Below, piece by piece: positions 1 through 10,803 of a DNA stretch of 64,000 bases (position 1 is its first letter; the number at the start of each line of letters is the position of its first letter). Source of the DNA: Xiphophorus maculatus (taxonomy: Eukaryota; Chordata; Actinopteri; Cyprinodontiformes; Poeciliidae). The stretch spans positions 6,525,463 to 6,589,462 of the forward strand of contig NC_036456.1 of NCBI RefSeq assembly GCF_002775205.1, written 5' to 3'. The translations under genes and the position numbers were made by a program. The notes beneath the pieces are model-generated. The model saw only the letters and a list, made by a program, of their open reading frames with translations. It had not been told where the DNA came from and did not search any database.

Positions 1-1153
1 TGAAGCCTCCACATCTGAAACACATTATAAACAACATCATGATTCATTATAAAGAATCATTCTTCATTTGTCTTTTAATAAATCTCTAGCTGGTGTAAAG
101 GAAAATGATTATTTGTTGGCGTTTAATACAGCTAATATACGACACGTGTAAAGGTATAGCCAACACTTTTATTTGGAACGGTTTTCTGTTGAGCATGTGG
201 GAACTGGGAATGGCAGACAGGCAGGCAGGGCCCTTTTTTCCTCCCCCTTTTGACAGACACAGCAATAAAATTTACAAGTCCGATAGAGCAGAAGAGACTT
301 CTTGGCGCCAGGGATCTTCCGTATCAGGCAGAGATGACCACGGGGTAGTCCGCCCTTTGCTTAGATAAAAAACAGACACCTTTGCTATAAATCAGGAAGT
401 CCCAACTTTCTTTGGGGGCCTGAGGGAGTTCTAATTGGTCGAAGAGCAGAACGCCTTCTTTGCATATATTAAATAGGGAAACACCCTTTTGGTTTATAGT
501 TTCAGGTCATCACCGGAGAGTGAAGAGTTTTTTCATCTTTTCTCCACGTGGGCGCCTTTGTCTGTCTCTGTGTTTGTCTGTCTACCCCTTGTGTGTGTTT
601 TTATTTTTATGAGAAAATGCATATCTCTGTTCCTCTGCAGCTTTGTTGTCGATTGCTCTGTATGAGATTAAACTCTGTGATCTGTGACGTCAACACGCTT
701 TGTTGTTGTTTCGTTTTAGCAGCACGCGGTCGCTGCACGTCGCTGCACGGAGAGCGTCACTCGCCAAGGACTCGAGGAGAAAAGAGGAAAAGAGCAAAAC
801 GTTTTGTCCAAAGCTAGCATTGAATGATCCTCTTCTTTTTTAATACTGGACTAAGAACTAACGAAAAAGCAAATGCAGAAATACGATCCTCTAGTTCCTA
901 TCAGCAAAACTTTGTTTAGTAAGAACATTTGTCATAGATATTAGTGCAGATCACAGCTGATGTTTCTGATCTCATTTCTGCTATGAGACTCTTACAGACG
1001 CTCAGGTAGAAAAATAGACGTATACAAACTTTTTCCTTTCTAATTTCGTTAGTTGTCATCGTGCGTGTTAATGACATGTGCTTGAAATACTTCACTCACC
1101 ACCGAGCCAGATAAAATGTATTATCATTTGATGTAAGCAGATGTCAAACATAC
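1..1153. other. left flank, no gene recognised
   Basis: I see no coding exon I can support here. There are TATA-like stretches near 384 and 467 and a T/G-rich tract near 540-600. Short open frames have no recognisable protein pattern. The segment could be the intron following the minus-strand leader exon that ends at 1154, or old repeat material. Confidence 0.4.
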
Positions 1154-1220
1154 CATGATGGCCTAGTCCAAGAAGAACAAGGAGCAACGTAGACTGAAGG
1201 CCTCTGGGAGAAAACAACAT
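1154..1220 (-). other. candidate signal-peptide exon (immune-receptor style)
   Basis: On the minus strand an ATG at 1220 opens a short reading frame (MLFSPRGLQSTLLLVLLGLG then HH) with a classic hydrophobic leader. It runs into a splice donor of the form ATG|gtatgt at 1153. The split after 22 codons plus one base (phase 1) is the usual arrangement of leader exons in Ig-superfamily and lectin receptor genes. The following exon would lie to the left, at or beyond the window edge, and I do not find it. A weaker, stop-containing relative of the same exon-donor boundary occurs near 3144-3200. Orphan or partial gene; the product cannot be named. Confidence 0.35.
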
Positions 1221-2047
1221 CTTTATTCTCTGCAGTTTGGTCAGACGGAATCTGGATGAGGCAAAGGGAAGTGTTAATGATACAATTAGGTCACAAAAAT
1301 GTTCCTGATCTAGCAGATATACTTCCTAAAATAAAAAAAAGAAGAGCGTCACACCCTGCAACAACATGCAGCTAATATAAACTCCTAGACGTGAGAACAG
1401 TTTCAAACGTAAAAATATTCTAAGGTTTTTCAAACATTGTTTCGCCAGAGTCAAAAACTCATTAAACATTGACGTTTTGTGTCACTCTTTCCAAACAATC
1501 CCAGAATTAGACACTTTACCTGTAAATGAAGACAATATCAGTGATGTATAAACCTTTCATCACAGGTATCAGCTCAGTAATTCTTGTTTTTTTTAGCTCA
1601 AGACGACTTTTCAAGACGTTTAAGAAACTCAGCCGCTGCAACCGATTTAACAAAGCTTTCAATTTTCCCTCAGATGTTCGAAATTTCCGGTTTCAAGTAA
1701 GAGAAACTAGCAAAAGAGTCAAACCCACCAACTTTGACCTCAAAGTCACAAATCGTTTTTTATGCTTGGAAATGTAACGATAGCCACAGCCAACATGTGA
1801 GCTGTGAAACTCCAACATAAATTAAACTGTTTCTAGTTTAACGACTGACAGGACTTTTAATTTGACATTCAACTAGTAGAGATGACATTGACATTGTCTT
1901 TTGTAATTTGTAATCCTATGGTAGTGATTGATTTTCCTACTTTGTTTCTGTTGTCTGGCCCTGCGCTGAGCTGAAACTACTAACACCTCTCCCTGTACTG
2001 TTTCAGTGTGTTTCTTTGCCTGCTCACATGTCAGTAACCAGGTTAAC

Positions 2048-2083
2048 CAAGAGCTGTGACCTTGATATTGGTCACAGCTCTTG
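2048..2083. repeat. short perfect hairpin, 14-bp arms
   Basis: The arm caagagctgtgacc at 2048-2061 is followed by an 8-nt loop and its exact reverse complement at 2070-2083. The arm sequence recurs once more directly at 2092-2104. It has no attached gene; it may be a decayed terminal inverted repeat or a local snap-back duplication. Confidence 0.6.
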
Positions 2084-2247
2084 ACCAATGCCAAGAGCTG
2101 TGACATCCGCTGATGTTTGCGTATCAGCAGAGTCGACCACAACTGCGGCCTGCCTATGGTCTCGTATGCACACCCATAATAGAGAGTGACAAACCATAAT
2201 GGAGACTCTCACCCAAATTCACATTAAATGTTTAGAGTGAGTCTTAC

Positions 2248-2500
2248 CCGTGGATAAGATCCCACATTGTCAGAAAACAGCAGGTCCTTGATATTCGAGA
2301 CTATCTGTTATTTTCCCAACCAAGAACTTATCAGGACCAAAGTTGTCCCCATTAACGTCAAACACAGAACCCCTTTTCTTAACTAAAGGCAAATGGCTAG
2401 ACCATCTGTGTTGAGCTCCACAGAATTTTGGTGTATTACATTCAAAATCTTCACACCTACAGTTCAAACAAGCGTCTTTTCAAACAGCGACTCTCTGTTG
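2248..2500 (-). pseudogene. broken Ig V-like exon (pIgR/CD300-like relic)
   Basis: Read on the minus strand, about 65 codons run through cysteine-rich residues (NCRCEDFECN), a KKRGSVFDVNGD stretch and KITDSLEYQ, then stop just before QCGI, with a donor-like gtaag at 2247-2243. The spacing resembles the back half of a fish pIgR-like/CMRF35-like V domain, where a strand with R-G-x-[FV] is followed by an F-x-V-x-I strand, L-x-x-x-D-S-G and W-C-G-[IV]. The conserved aromatic before the last Cys is replaced by a stop, and the N-terminal half contains stops in every frame I tried. It lies between the two leader-like exons at 1154 and about 3144, so this flank once held such receptors. The family call is inference. 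Confidence 0.4.
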
Positions 2501-4614
2501 TGACAAGATCTGATGACCAGAACCCGTAAAACGCAGCCGGATTCAACTGTTGGCTAGAACAGACTTGACAGACTGTGTCTCCGTATTTTTGTTCTCAACT
2601 TGCAAGGCTTTGATCGGTTTCTTACTTCCTCTCATCCAGACTCTTGTTAAAGTAAAATTTTCCGCGACAGAGCCCGCCTGTGATCTGCTCTAAATAAACT
2701 CCCTCCAGCCACAGACACACGGTGAGATTATTGAAAATGGTTTTGTGTGTAGATGATCAAGTTTAACTCCTGGTTATGACCTTGTTTCTGGGATCTGGGT
2801 ATCATTTGTCTTGCCCCACACCTTGAACTCTAGATTTATCTCTGGTTTAACTATCTGCTTCCTGATCACTCAGAGTAACACAGTCAGTTAGATAGTGTTC
2901 TCTCTTAATCTCATATTCATCACACAACATTGAGGAACTACTGTAAGTCCATCTGTCAATTACTTTAGCTTCAAACACTAAACTTATTAAGTATGCCTCA
3001 TTTATTGCAGTTCAGCACCTTTCTGTATATTTTGTTGCAGCATAACATTTAAGTTGTTCTTTCATCACCACAGACCAGAAGATGAGACTTTTACAATAAG
3101 ACTACATATTACTATAAACAAATAGTAAAGACAAACATACCATGAACGAAGACCTCAAGAACCTGAAGACCAGCTCAGCCAGACGAGGCACGAATTACCG
3201 ATTTCTACAAGAGAATAACATTCTTACCTCCTTATACTTACGTTGGCTGAACTGAGCGTGTGATATGTTAGAGAGGCCACTGCGAGTGAGTCAAATGAAG
3301 GAAGTGGTTATAGAGTTGGTGTTGCTTTCAACATCAGATCTATTTCTCAAGTTTTTCTGCTTACATCATTGTAAGCAACAAAGATTGCATGTATTTATAG
3401 CCAAAACATCAACATACAGAGAAACGGAAACAGTCTTAAGTTGTAACCAACAGCAAGGTACCTCAAATAATGGTGCCCTTTTGTAAGTTTTAGTTTGTTC
3501 CTTTGAAAATAAAGTGAAACAATTTTTCTACTACAATTTAAACATCCATGAGATTATCTGCCACATTTATCCTTGTAGGTTAGTTAGCAGGGCTGGTAAC
3601 GGGGCTGGTCCTTTTCTACAGAGGTAGAGGTCATACTGTGGTTATGGACACTTTGCAGGGGTCTTTGAAGTGGTCCGGGTTCGGACAGGAAGTTTGTAGA
3701 GTGTAGATGGTAGAGGCTGCGGTGGAGGGCAGACAGGCAAGTTCAGGTGAGGAGAGTGAGGAGCGCCCCGACTGCCAGCTGAGACTCCAGGAACTGTCTG
3801 TGGTTCTTCTGTGGAGGTGAAAAGGGACTCGGGCAGCCGGTGGGTAACTATCTACGGCGTCACGAGGGGAGGAAGGATCCAAAAGCCAGGAACTCAGGCT
3901 AATCAGTAGATTAGTTCAGAGGCCTCATGAGGAAACACCTGAAGGAGAGTCGACAGGAAAATATTACAAGAGGTAATATCAGGAAATCAGAACGTAAGCT
4001 CAGGGGGGCGCAGAGTACCATTACTGGCAAACACTCAGCCTGCTCCTCTTATACTCCAAGATGACGATGAGACTGATCACAGGTGAGCAGCAGGCACGTC
4101 CTCCAGGTAGTGCAGCCTCTGGCACCATCTGGTGGATGAAGCAGAAAATAACCCCCAAAAAGCCAAACACCCTGGTTCCCAACAGGTATAGCAACTGTTA
4201 ATCCCAGAATGCATTGCATTAACCCCATTTTACTTCCAGGAGAAACTGAAAGTGCAGTTAGCCTGCCTATGTGTGGCCACGCAGGTATGGCTTCAACAGG
4301 GCCAGGGAAGCTGGACAGAACTGATGGGAAGGTAAATTAAGCCACATACAGGACAGTCCTGAATGAAAACCTTCTTCTAAATGTTTCAAAGCCTCAACAG
4401 AAGCTCATCTAACAAAGGAACAATGACCAGTACCAAACCAGAGCTACAATGGATGGCTTAGGTCCAAAGTGTGACTCCTGGAAACATAAATTTGTCCCAC
4501 CAGCACGAGTAGTTGATGAATAAATATAAAACTACACACATACAAGAACATTTTCACAACACTGGTATAAATTTAAATAACAGTGTAAAGAAGACTATTA
4601 AAAACTCAAATGAA
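2501..4614. other. left flank, mostly unassigned; repeat-like block 3590-4190
   Basis: No intact gene is visible. Positions 3144-3200 (minus strand) contain a decayed leader-like exon next to a gtatgt donor. The block 3590-4190 is G-rich, composition-shifted and reads like old dispersed repeat sequence, but I cannot assign it to a family and see no terminal repeats. The last 20-30 bases before 4615 resemble the sequence upstream of the spacer H4 (30690-30725) more than that upstream of the right-arm H4. Confidence 0.4.
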
Positions 4615-4619
4615 GAAAA

Positions 4620-5087
<468 letters not shown>

Positions 5088-5116
5088 ACTGATTCTTTAC
5101 ATAAATAAAACAAAAC

Positions 5117-5132
5117 GGCCCTTTTAAGGGCC
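5117..5132 (+). terminator. histone mRNA 3' stem-loop (H4, left)
   Basis: ggcccttttaagggcc: a six-base-pair stem with the TTTA/TTTT-type tetraloop of replication-dependent histone mRNAs, where SLBP and U7 snRNP direct cleavage in place of polyadenylation. The stem is GGCCCT rather than the more common GGCTCT. Confidence 0.95.
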
Positions 5133-5757
5133 AAACACATTTCTTTAAGAAGCTAATTTTCTATGAAACGTGGCTAACAAAAGTACATTTGTTGTAGTGA
5201 ATAAATGATTAACTCTTAAAGTTATATTTCATATATTAACCTTACTTAAGGCAAAGGAGGTATTAGTACAGGAAGGGGAAGCTGTAAAACGGGACCAGTG
5301 TATGTAAAGTCCAGGTGCAACAAATACAAAATAACTAAAACTGGACAATCGAATAAAATTCGTCCCTAAAGCTAACTAGCTTTCAACTCTATGTGATTAG
5401 CTGAAGCTGTACTACAGCGCCATCAAGTGGACAAGTAAACATGCAGTGACTACAATGACCTGATCCAGGTGTATTTTATGAAGCTTTAAACTGAATGTTT
5501 GATGCCAACATGCAACTTTTCAATATTGTCTTAGACTTTAATTCAAAGGCTGGACCAAAAGAAAAAAGTGGAAGTAACTAAGGAAGAGGATATGGATATG
5601 AATGAGCTCGGTACTTTGTCTTAAGAACAGAACTTTTCACTGACTGGGCTGAGCTTTATGTGGTTTCTCTGTTTTGAGGAAATTTCACCTGCTATAGAAA
5701 ATAACATTAGTTCGCTAACATGGCAACAGGGACATTATACAGGTTAAAATAAAAAAT

Positions 5758-5945
5758 TTGGGGCGTGGCGTAGGGGATAGCGCGACCCATATTTGGAGGC
5801 CTTGAGTCCTTGGCCGGCCGGCGCGGGTTCGACTCCGGACCCGGCGCCGCATGTCTTCCCTCCTCTCCTTCCTGTCAGCCTACGTTTGTATAAAGGGACA
5901 CTAGAGCCCACAAAAAGACCCCCTGTAGGGGTTAAAAAATGTTTT
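5758..5945 (+). mobile_element. tRNA-derived SINE (left arm)
   Basis: A tRNA-like head carries an A-box-like region (gtaggggatagcgcgaccc) and an intact B-box GGTTCGACTCC at 5826-5836. It is followed by the gccgcatgtcttccc...ctttcctgtcag...cactagagcccacaaaa body that is common in teleost genomes. The matched copy in the right arm shows that insertion preceded the arm duplication. Confidence 0.8.
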
Positions 5946-6755
5946 TGTCTTTCCCAATAGTCAGGGGATTCTCCAGTTTTCTAAAATGACTATTTCTTTG
6001 TATTCAATCCTTTCATTACATTACAGCTCTAGCTGCTTTTGAAGGGCTCTAATGCTCCTGCATTGAGGTGTCATTGCATCAAAGTTCAGCTTAACACAAC
6101 GGACGCCTCACCTTCAGAAATTAAGACACATCATCCTCCATGTTGCTTTTGTAGACATCATCTATATCTTTGGGCAAATCTTATTGGGAGAGATTATAAA
6201 AAATCCTCCTGGATTACTGGACCCAGCAGTTTTCAGATTGTTTTGGTTTGGGGGGAAAATCAGGAGGAAATTCAATGGGAAGTTGCTCTGGAGCAGCTTT
6301 TAATGCAGACATTAAAAAAATTGAAATGCAATAATTTTGTGACCATCTAAACCAGCTTTACATATTCTAATATGAAACCTCTACACACATTTCCTTCATG
6401 CTCTATAATCAATTTAAGCTGTTTGTTCCCTATTCTTCCTATAAGGTATCTAGGAAACGTGAATGTTGCCATTTACAAGATGGCCGAACAAAACCAGGTT
6501 TTTGGTTTGAACATTTTTTTTGTTCAAATGTTTTGAAATAAAACACATTTTACAAAAAGGCAATGCTTTTGCTTTCATTTGTGAATAAACACAACTCATT
6601 AGGTGGCATGCTGCCTTTCAAGTTGAGCTATTAATAACCGCAGCACGTTTGAGTCAAACATACAAGCAAGAGAAGGAAAGCAATGTTACAGGAAACTTAC
6701 ATCATCATCTGGATGGAAGAATCGAAACCATGGGGAGGGTGTGGTCAAAGCTGAT
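5946..6755. other. intergenic, H4 to SAMD9-like
   Basis: No gene is supported. An open frame at 6039-6350 is interrupted in the matching right-arm sequence by a length change, which argues against coding. The 100 bases before 6756 form the upstream promoter of the SAMD9-like gene. Confidence 0.5.
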
Positions 6756-6812
6756 TATAAATAACATTGTTCTTCTGTTCAGTCACCTGCACACCTGCTG
6801 GAACTCTGACAG
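6756..6812 (+). promoter_or_regulatory. TATA box and non-coding exon 1 of SAMD9-like gene (left)
   Basis: TATAAATA at 6756-6763 is followed about 25 bases later by a short non-coding exon ending ctctgacag|gtaag with the donor at 6813. Nearly the same TATA-exon-donor block precedes the minus-strand 911-aa SAMD9-like gene (62298-62351). That makes it a conserved family promoter. The intron holds a (TG)n microsatellite at about 6827-6856. Confidence 0.65.
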
Positions 6813-7368
6813 GTAAGATGATTGGAGTGTGTGTGTGTGTGCGTGTGTGTGTGTGTTCATTTATCTCTGTGGGTACGGGATAAATGTTTGATCGGAAAAT
6901 CATTTTGATTATTGTCAAATTATGCATCAGACAAAAAAACAACATTTTAATTAAGTTTGAACACTTTTGGCTACACGTTTTGTAATAAACATATATTGTT
7001 AAAAGTCGGGTTATTATTACAAACATTACAAATCAAACTTTACAATTTGTAATACACAGACTATTTAAATTGTTTTTGATAAGACTCAGTGATTGACTAT
7101 ACATTTAGACATTAGGAATCTGCAGATATTAATACTTATTTTACATGAAGAGTTCAACATAGGTCCGCAATATTTCTGTATTTTGATGTAATAGGTTGGA
7201 ATTCAACTTTGCATGTCAAAATATAGAAAATTGCTGAGCCATATTTTTACATATGAGGTCGGACTGCATCTAAGCCACAAAGAGTCACCTGTTTGTGATG
7301 TTCATAAGGTCAAGTAGGGAATTGTGTCTGGTTTGGAAAGCTCTAAGTATTCTCTCTGCTTTTTGCAG

Positions 7369-7410
7369 ATGATTTATTCCTGTTGGTCCTCTGGTTGAGA
7401 CATTTTGCAG
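7369..7410 (+). other. non-coding exon 2 of SAMD9-like gene (left)
   Basis: Bounded by ttttttgcag-type acceptor (7365-7368) and a strong GTAAGT donor at 7411. It contains no start used by the main frame. Its matched exon in the right arm has intact splice signals too. Confidence 0.5.
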
Positions 7411-7429
7411 GTAAGTGGATCCTGAGGCA

Positions 7430-8590
7430 TTAGAGATGAATGAATGAGTGAATGAATGAATGAATGAATGAACAAACCTGATATGTTATTTCTATGCATC
7501 ACACAAAAACAAAACCAAGCTTCACAGATCGGCAGACAAGGATAGACACAAAAAATACTACAACCCAACTCTGCATGCTGGTTCAGGAGTCTGATTGTTG
7601 TGGGAGGAAAACGTTGTTTACATGTCCTCCTGTATTTTTCCCAAACAACAGGGAGGATGAGACTGAAGTTGCTGTGAGCTGTCGGTAAAGATGCCACATC
7701 TTCTCTCTGTAAATGTCCTGCAGATGAGACACTGATGGTGTCCTCAGCAGTTTTTATTACCAGAATCTCTCTTCTGCTGTTGTGAATGTGAGGATCCTTC
7801 CAGCCTTTGCGGAACGTTGTGTTGTGCAACAATAGGCTTGGCAATGACTAACTGTTATTGACTAACAAAGGCGATTGTTAACAAAGTCATTAATTTTAAT
7901 CTTAATTACCAAGGTAGGGCAACACCTGATTATCTGGAATTCATAACTGAACAGCTGACAGACTCTGCCTGTTATTGCTTCATGAATACCTGCTGGATGA
8001 GTTGTCATATTATACAACAGCAGATGGAGTGAACACATTACATGTATATTCAAAACATCTCTCCAAAGTACAATAATTTAACAGCATACCTTAACTTCCG
8101 GTTAAGATACTTATGTCAATAATCTCTAACTGGACTGGTAACATTCATCTAAACCAGAGGTTCCTAAACCTGATCCTCAAGTAACACATTCCATTAAGTG
8201 GAAGCAAGGAGACGCCCACAACATGCATTTCCTTCTTTCCTTGGTGTGTCAGCATATCATGGAGTAGGGTGGAGATCGTCAATAAAACTTCTCAGTAAGG
8301 CAAACTGAAACTAGTCCTGATTAGTGAAGATGTATGGTGTGATGTGATTATTCATAAGCTGCTCCAAACATTTCTGTGTTAATGGTGTCAATATCACCTG
8401 GACAATAAAATTTATCGAAGCTGGATTTGGCCTCTTGGTCAGAGGAATGGTGATGAGAGTCTTTGGACAGGTTGGCACTTTGGCTTGGCTGAGAAAAATG
8501 TCAAATATGTCTGGAAAGACATTATTTAGCCTTTCAACAAAGGTTTTCAACACACACCAAGTGAATTGATCTGGACCATTCTGTGGGTCT
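7430..8590 (-). mobile_element. decayed L2/CR1-like LINE in intron of SAMD9-like gene (left)
   Basis: Minus-strand translation of 8311-8590 shows reverse-transcriptase remnants typical of fish L2-type LINEs (QAKVPTCPKTLITIP, PLTKRPN, LTPLTQKCLEQLM, matching the family pattern VPxCFKxxxIIPVPKK...RPVALTSxxMKxFERL). Further on, about 7560-7620 retains the RFPPTTIRLLN motif that marks the end of these ORFs. The element ends in a (TTCA)n tail near 7432-7470. It is old, with frames broken, and present in both arms. Confidence 0.75.
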
Positions 8591-8730
8591 CACTATACAT
8601 TGTTATTTTGACTATTTATGCTAAAACCCTTGTCTCTTCTATTTTTAGGATTGCAAACGGTGTGTGGTGAAACAACCTTTTCAAGCAGAAGCAACACAAA
8701 CAAAAGACCCTTCTGTTTGATGTGACCATC

Positions 8731-10803
8731 ATGGAAAGTAACTCAGGAGAAGATATGAACTCTGTCCTAAGTCTTGATGAAGGAAATGATTTATATTGTC
8801 GTTGTGAACCGTACATTTTTGCACATGTGCAGACCGACCCAATGTCCACCAATACACAATTGTTCTCAATGTTGGCACTGTTGAATGCCTATGTTCCCAA
8901 TTCCTACCTGAACATGGAAGAGTGTCGAAAAATCCTAGGACCGCCTGATCCCATCTATGGAGGTCCTCCCTTTGAAGTTAGAATGCAACCGTTTTCCGAG
9001 CTCATCAGAGTATCTGGCTCAGAGGTACGCCTGATTCATCCAGATGTTGCTACAAGGTCTGTGGAGCTATTGGCTGACCTAGGCATTCCCAGAAGTGCCT
9101 TAGCACAGGACTGTGTGTTTCAGCTTTGTGGAGAAGAAGTCCAACCTCACACTGTCCAGTTTGTCAAAGATTTGCTAACAAGGAGAGAAATGGGTCCAAA
9201 GGGCGAAGAGAAATTCTCAATGCTAATTAAGGACATCGTTGAGAAAGAAAAATTTAATGAAGCACTCTTGGTTTTGAAAAAAGCTTCAAACAAATTCAGA
9301 GACAAACACATCTTCCCCCAAACGGTTGCTCGTCTGTATTATATTGGACGACCTAACCCAAACTTCAAAGAAGCTGAGAAATGGGCTAAAAAAGCCATCA
9401 AAAGAGCCCAGAACAACTCATATGCCGCAGACACCCTTGGACAGGTGTACAAGAACCATTTATTGAGAGGGGCCAAACAATCCAGTGAGGTGAATAAAAT
9501 GGCTGAGAAGGCCTTCAAGGCATTCAAAGATGTAGAGATGAAAGCTGACAAGGAACTAGGCCCTGAACTGAGTGAATACGATGGCTGTGCCAACAATTCC
9601 GTTTCGTTCAACAACCGAGGCCATTTTGGTTTCATTCAAGTGGCCAAGATCGTCTCTGAGAAACACAGACATAACAATCCGTTTGAGGACACCCTAAAAT
9701 TGGAAGTTGAAGACAAATTTGAGTTTTTTGAATGGTATCTCAGCTACTCCCAGCCTGACAGGACAACAGTGGAACCAGATTACTTTTGGAAAGATGTTGC
9801 CATCTGCTATCAACTATACAGGGAGAAAGACGCAGCTGACTCCACCAGCTTCCCAGCTCTTCTGGATTGCCTGAATCACGGCCTTTTTGTGTCGAAGGAA
9901 AAACGAGCCTTCACGTCTGCGGTGACAGAGAAAACACGGCCACAGTTGGAGCAAACCCGAGTTGAATTAAAGACTGATTATGAGGAAAATGTAGATGATG
10001 TGAAAGTGGCAGAGAGGTACATCCTTTCAAACATCATCTTGAACAACAAAGAGCCCCACTCTCCTCAACACGCCCTGGTTAGAAAACTTCAGGCAATCCT
10101 ACAGAGGTTTCTGCCCACTGGGGCAAACAGTAGAGACCCAGAGTTTTACCTTTTGGCCCTGCTGTTGTTTTGGCCAGAGGAACAGCAAATGGTAGGTCAA
10201 GAAAACAATGATGAAGAGTTACAAGAACCTGACACAGACAATGATCAGCTTCAAGACCAAACTCTTGAGGAAGCAGATGTAGAGGAGAACAATACAGGAG
10301 AAGAATCTGAGCAGCCCCCTCCTCGCCTCATGTATGAACTTGACATGGAAGAATATGTCACTTTCATGGGAAACGCCTACGATAGAGTCTACGCCAAGTA
10401 CCTTCGAGGTCGTTACCTGCTGCCACTGTTTTTTCTAGGGAAGGGCTCTGGACTTAGCAGATGGATCCACAGGTCTAGACTGGACAAGATGGTGGAGATC
10501 CTGGTGGAAACTCAGCTCGCTAATGAACCGAGTGGCACAAATAGAAACAAAATGAAAATAGAGAAAATCAATGATATGTGGAGTAGTGGGGAGGTGTGGC
10601 AGCTGCCAGAAATCCAGGATGTGCTTCAGCCCATTCAAATGGAGACAATGCAAAGTGGAGAAGAACATAATGAGTTTCTTAGTGTCGGCGGGAAGAAAAT
10701 AAGAAAAAGCCTCTTCCAGGTTCCCCATGTGTGTGAATCAGAGCTCTTTTATCTTGGCTTCAACATCAGGGGTCCTGTCATCTTCGAAGTGAAGGATCAG
10801 TAA
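8731..10803 (+). CDS. SAMD9/SAMD9L-like protein, C-terminal half only (left copy)
   Basis: 690 residues homologous to the C-terminal half of SAMD9/SAMD9L, interferon-linked antiviral and growth-restricting cytoplasmic proteins. Residues about 40-60 (LFSMLALLNAYVPNSYL) start the helical region after the NTPase. A TPR-like block follows (FPQTVARLYYI, NSYAADTLGQVYKNHL, NNRGHFGFIQVAK), then an acidic linker (about 480-530), a RYLLPLFFLGKGSGL segment and an OB-like end (FYLGFNIRGPVIFEV). The SAM, AlbA-type nuclease, SIR2-like and P-loop regions are absent. I choose the ATG at 8731 (ccatcATGG, good context). An acceptor at 8647-8648 joins it to two non-coding exons, so the short form looks like a genuine gene. 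It differs from the right copy by about 35-40 residues. Confidence 0.9.
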   Translation: MESNSGEDMNSVLSLDEGNDLYCRCEPYIFAHVQTDPMSTNTQLFSMLALLNAYVPNSYLNMEECRKILGPPDPIYGGPPFEVRMQPFSELIRVSGSEVRLIHPDVATRSVELLADLGIPRSALAQDCVFQLCGEEVQPHTVQFVKDLLTRREMGPKGEEKFSMLIKDIVEKEKFNEALLVLKKASNKFRDKHIFPQTVARLYYIGRPNPNFKEAEKWAKKAIKRAQNNSYAADTLGQVYKNHLLRGAKQSSEVNKMAEKAFKAFKDVEMKADKELGPELSEYDGCANNSVSFNNRGHFGFIQVAKIVSEKHRHNNPFEDTLKLEVEDKFEFFEWYLSYSQPDRTTVEPDYFWKDVAICYQLYREKDAADSTSFPALLDCLNHGLFVSKEKRAFTSAVTEKTRPQLEQTRVELKTDYEENVDDVKVAERYILSNIILNNKEPHSPQHALVRKLQAILQRFLPTGANSRDPEFYLLALLLFWPEEQQMVGQENNDEELQEPDTDNDQLQDQTLEEADVEENNTGEESEQPPPRLMYELDMEEYVTFMGNAYDRVYAKYLRGRYLLPLFFLGKGSGLSRWIHRSRLDKMVEILVETQLANEPSGTNRNKMKIEKINDMWSSGEVWQLPEIQDVLQPIQMETMQSGEEHNEFLSVGGKKIRKSLFQVPHVCESELFYLGFNIRGPVIFEVKDQ

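Noticed and set aside
60-900. LTR-like look of the first 900 bases (TATA-like boxes, G-rich tract)
   Set aside because: No terminal repeat partner, primer-binding site or target duplication could be found, so no element is claimed.
6039-6350. 103-codon frame upstream of the SAMD9-like gene
   Set aside because: The right-arm counterpart is frame-shifted, so the frame is not maintained.
6660-6755. Interferon-response element upstream of the SAMD9-like gene
   Set aside because: gaatcgaaacc is near the promoter, but spacing does not fit GAAANNGAAA. No convincing site is visible by eye.
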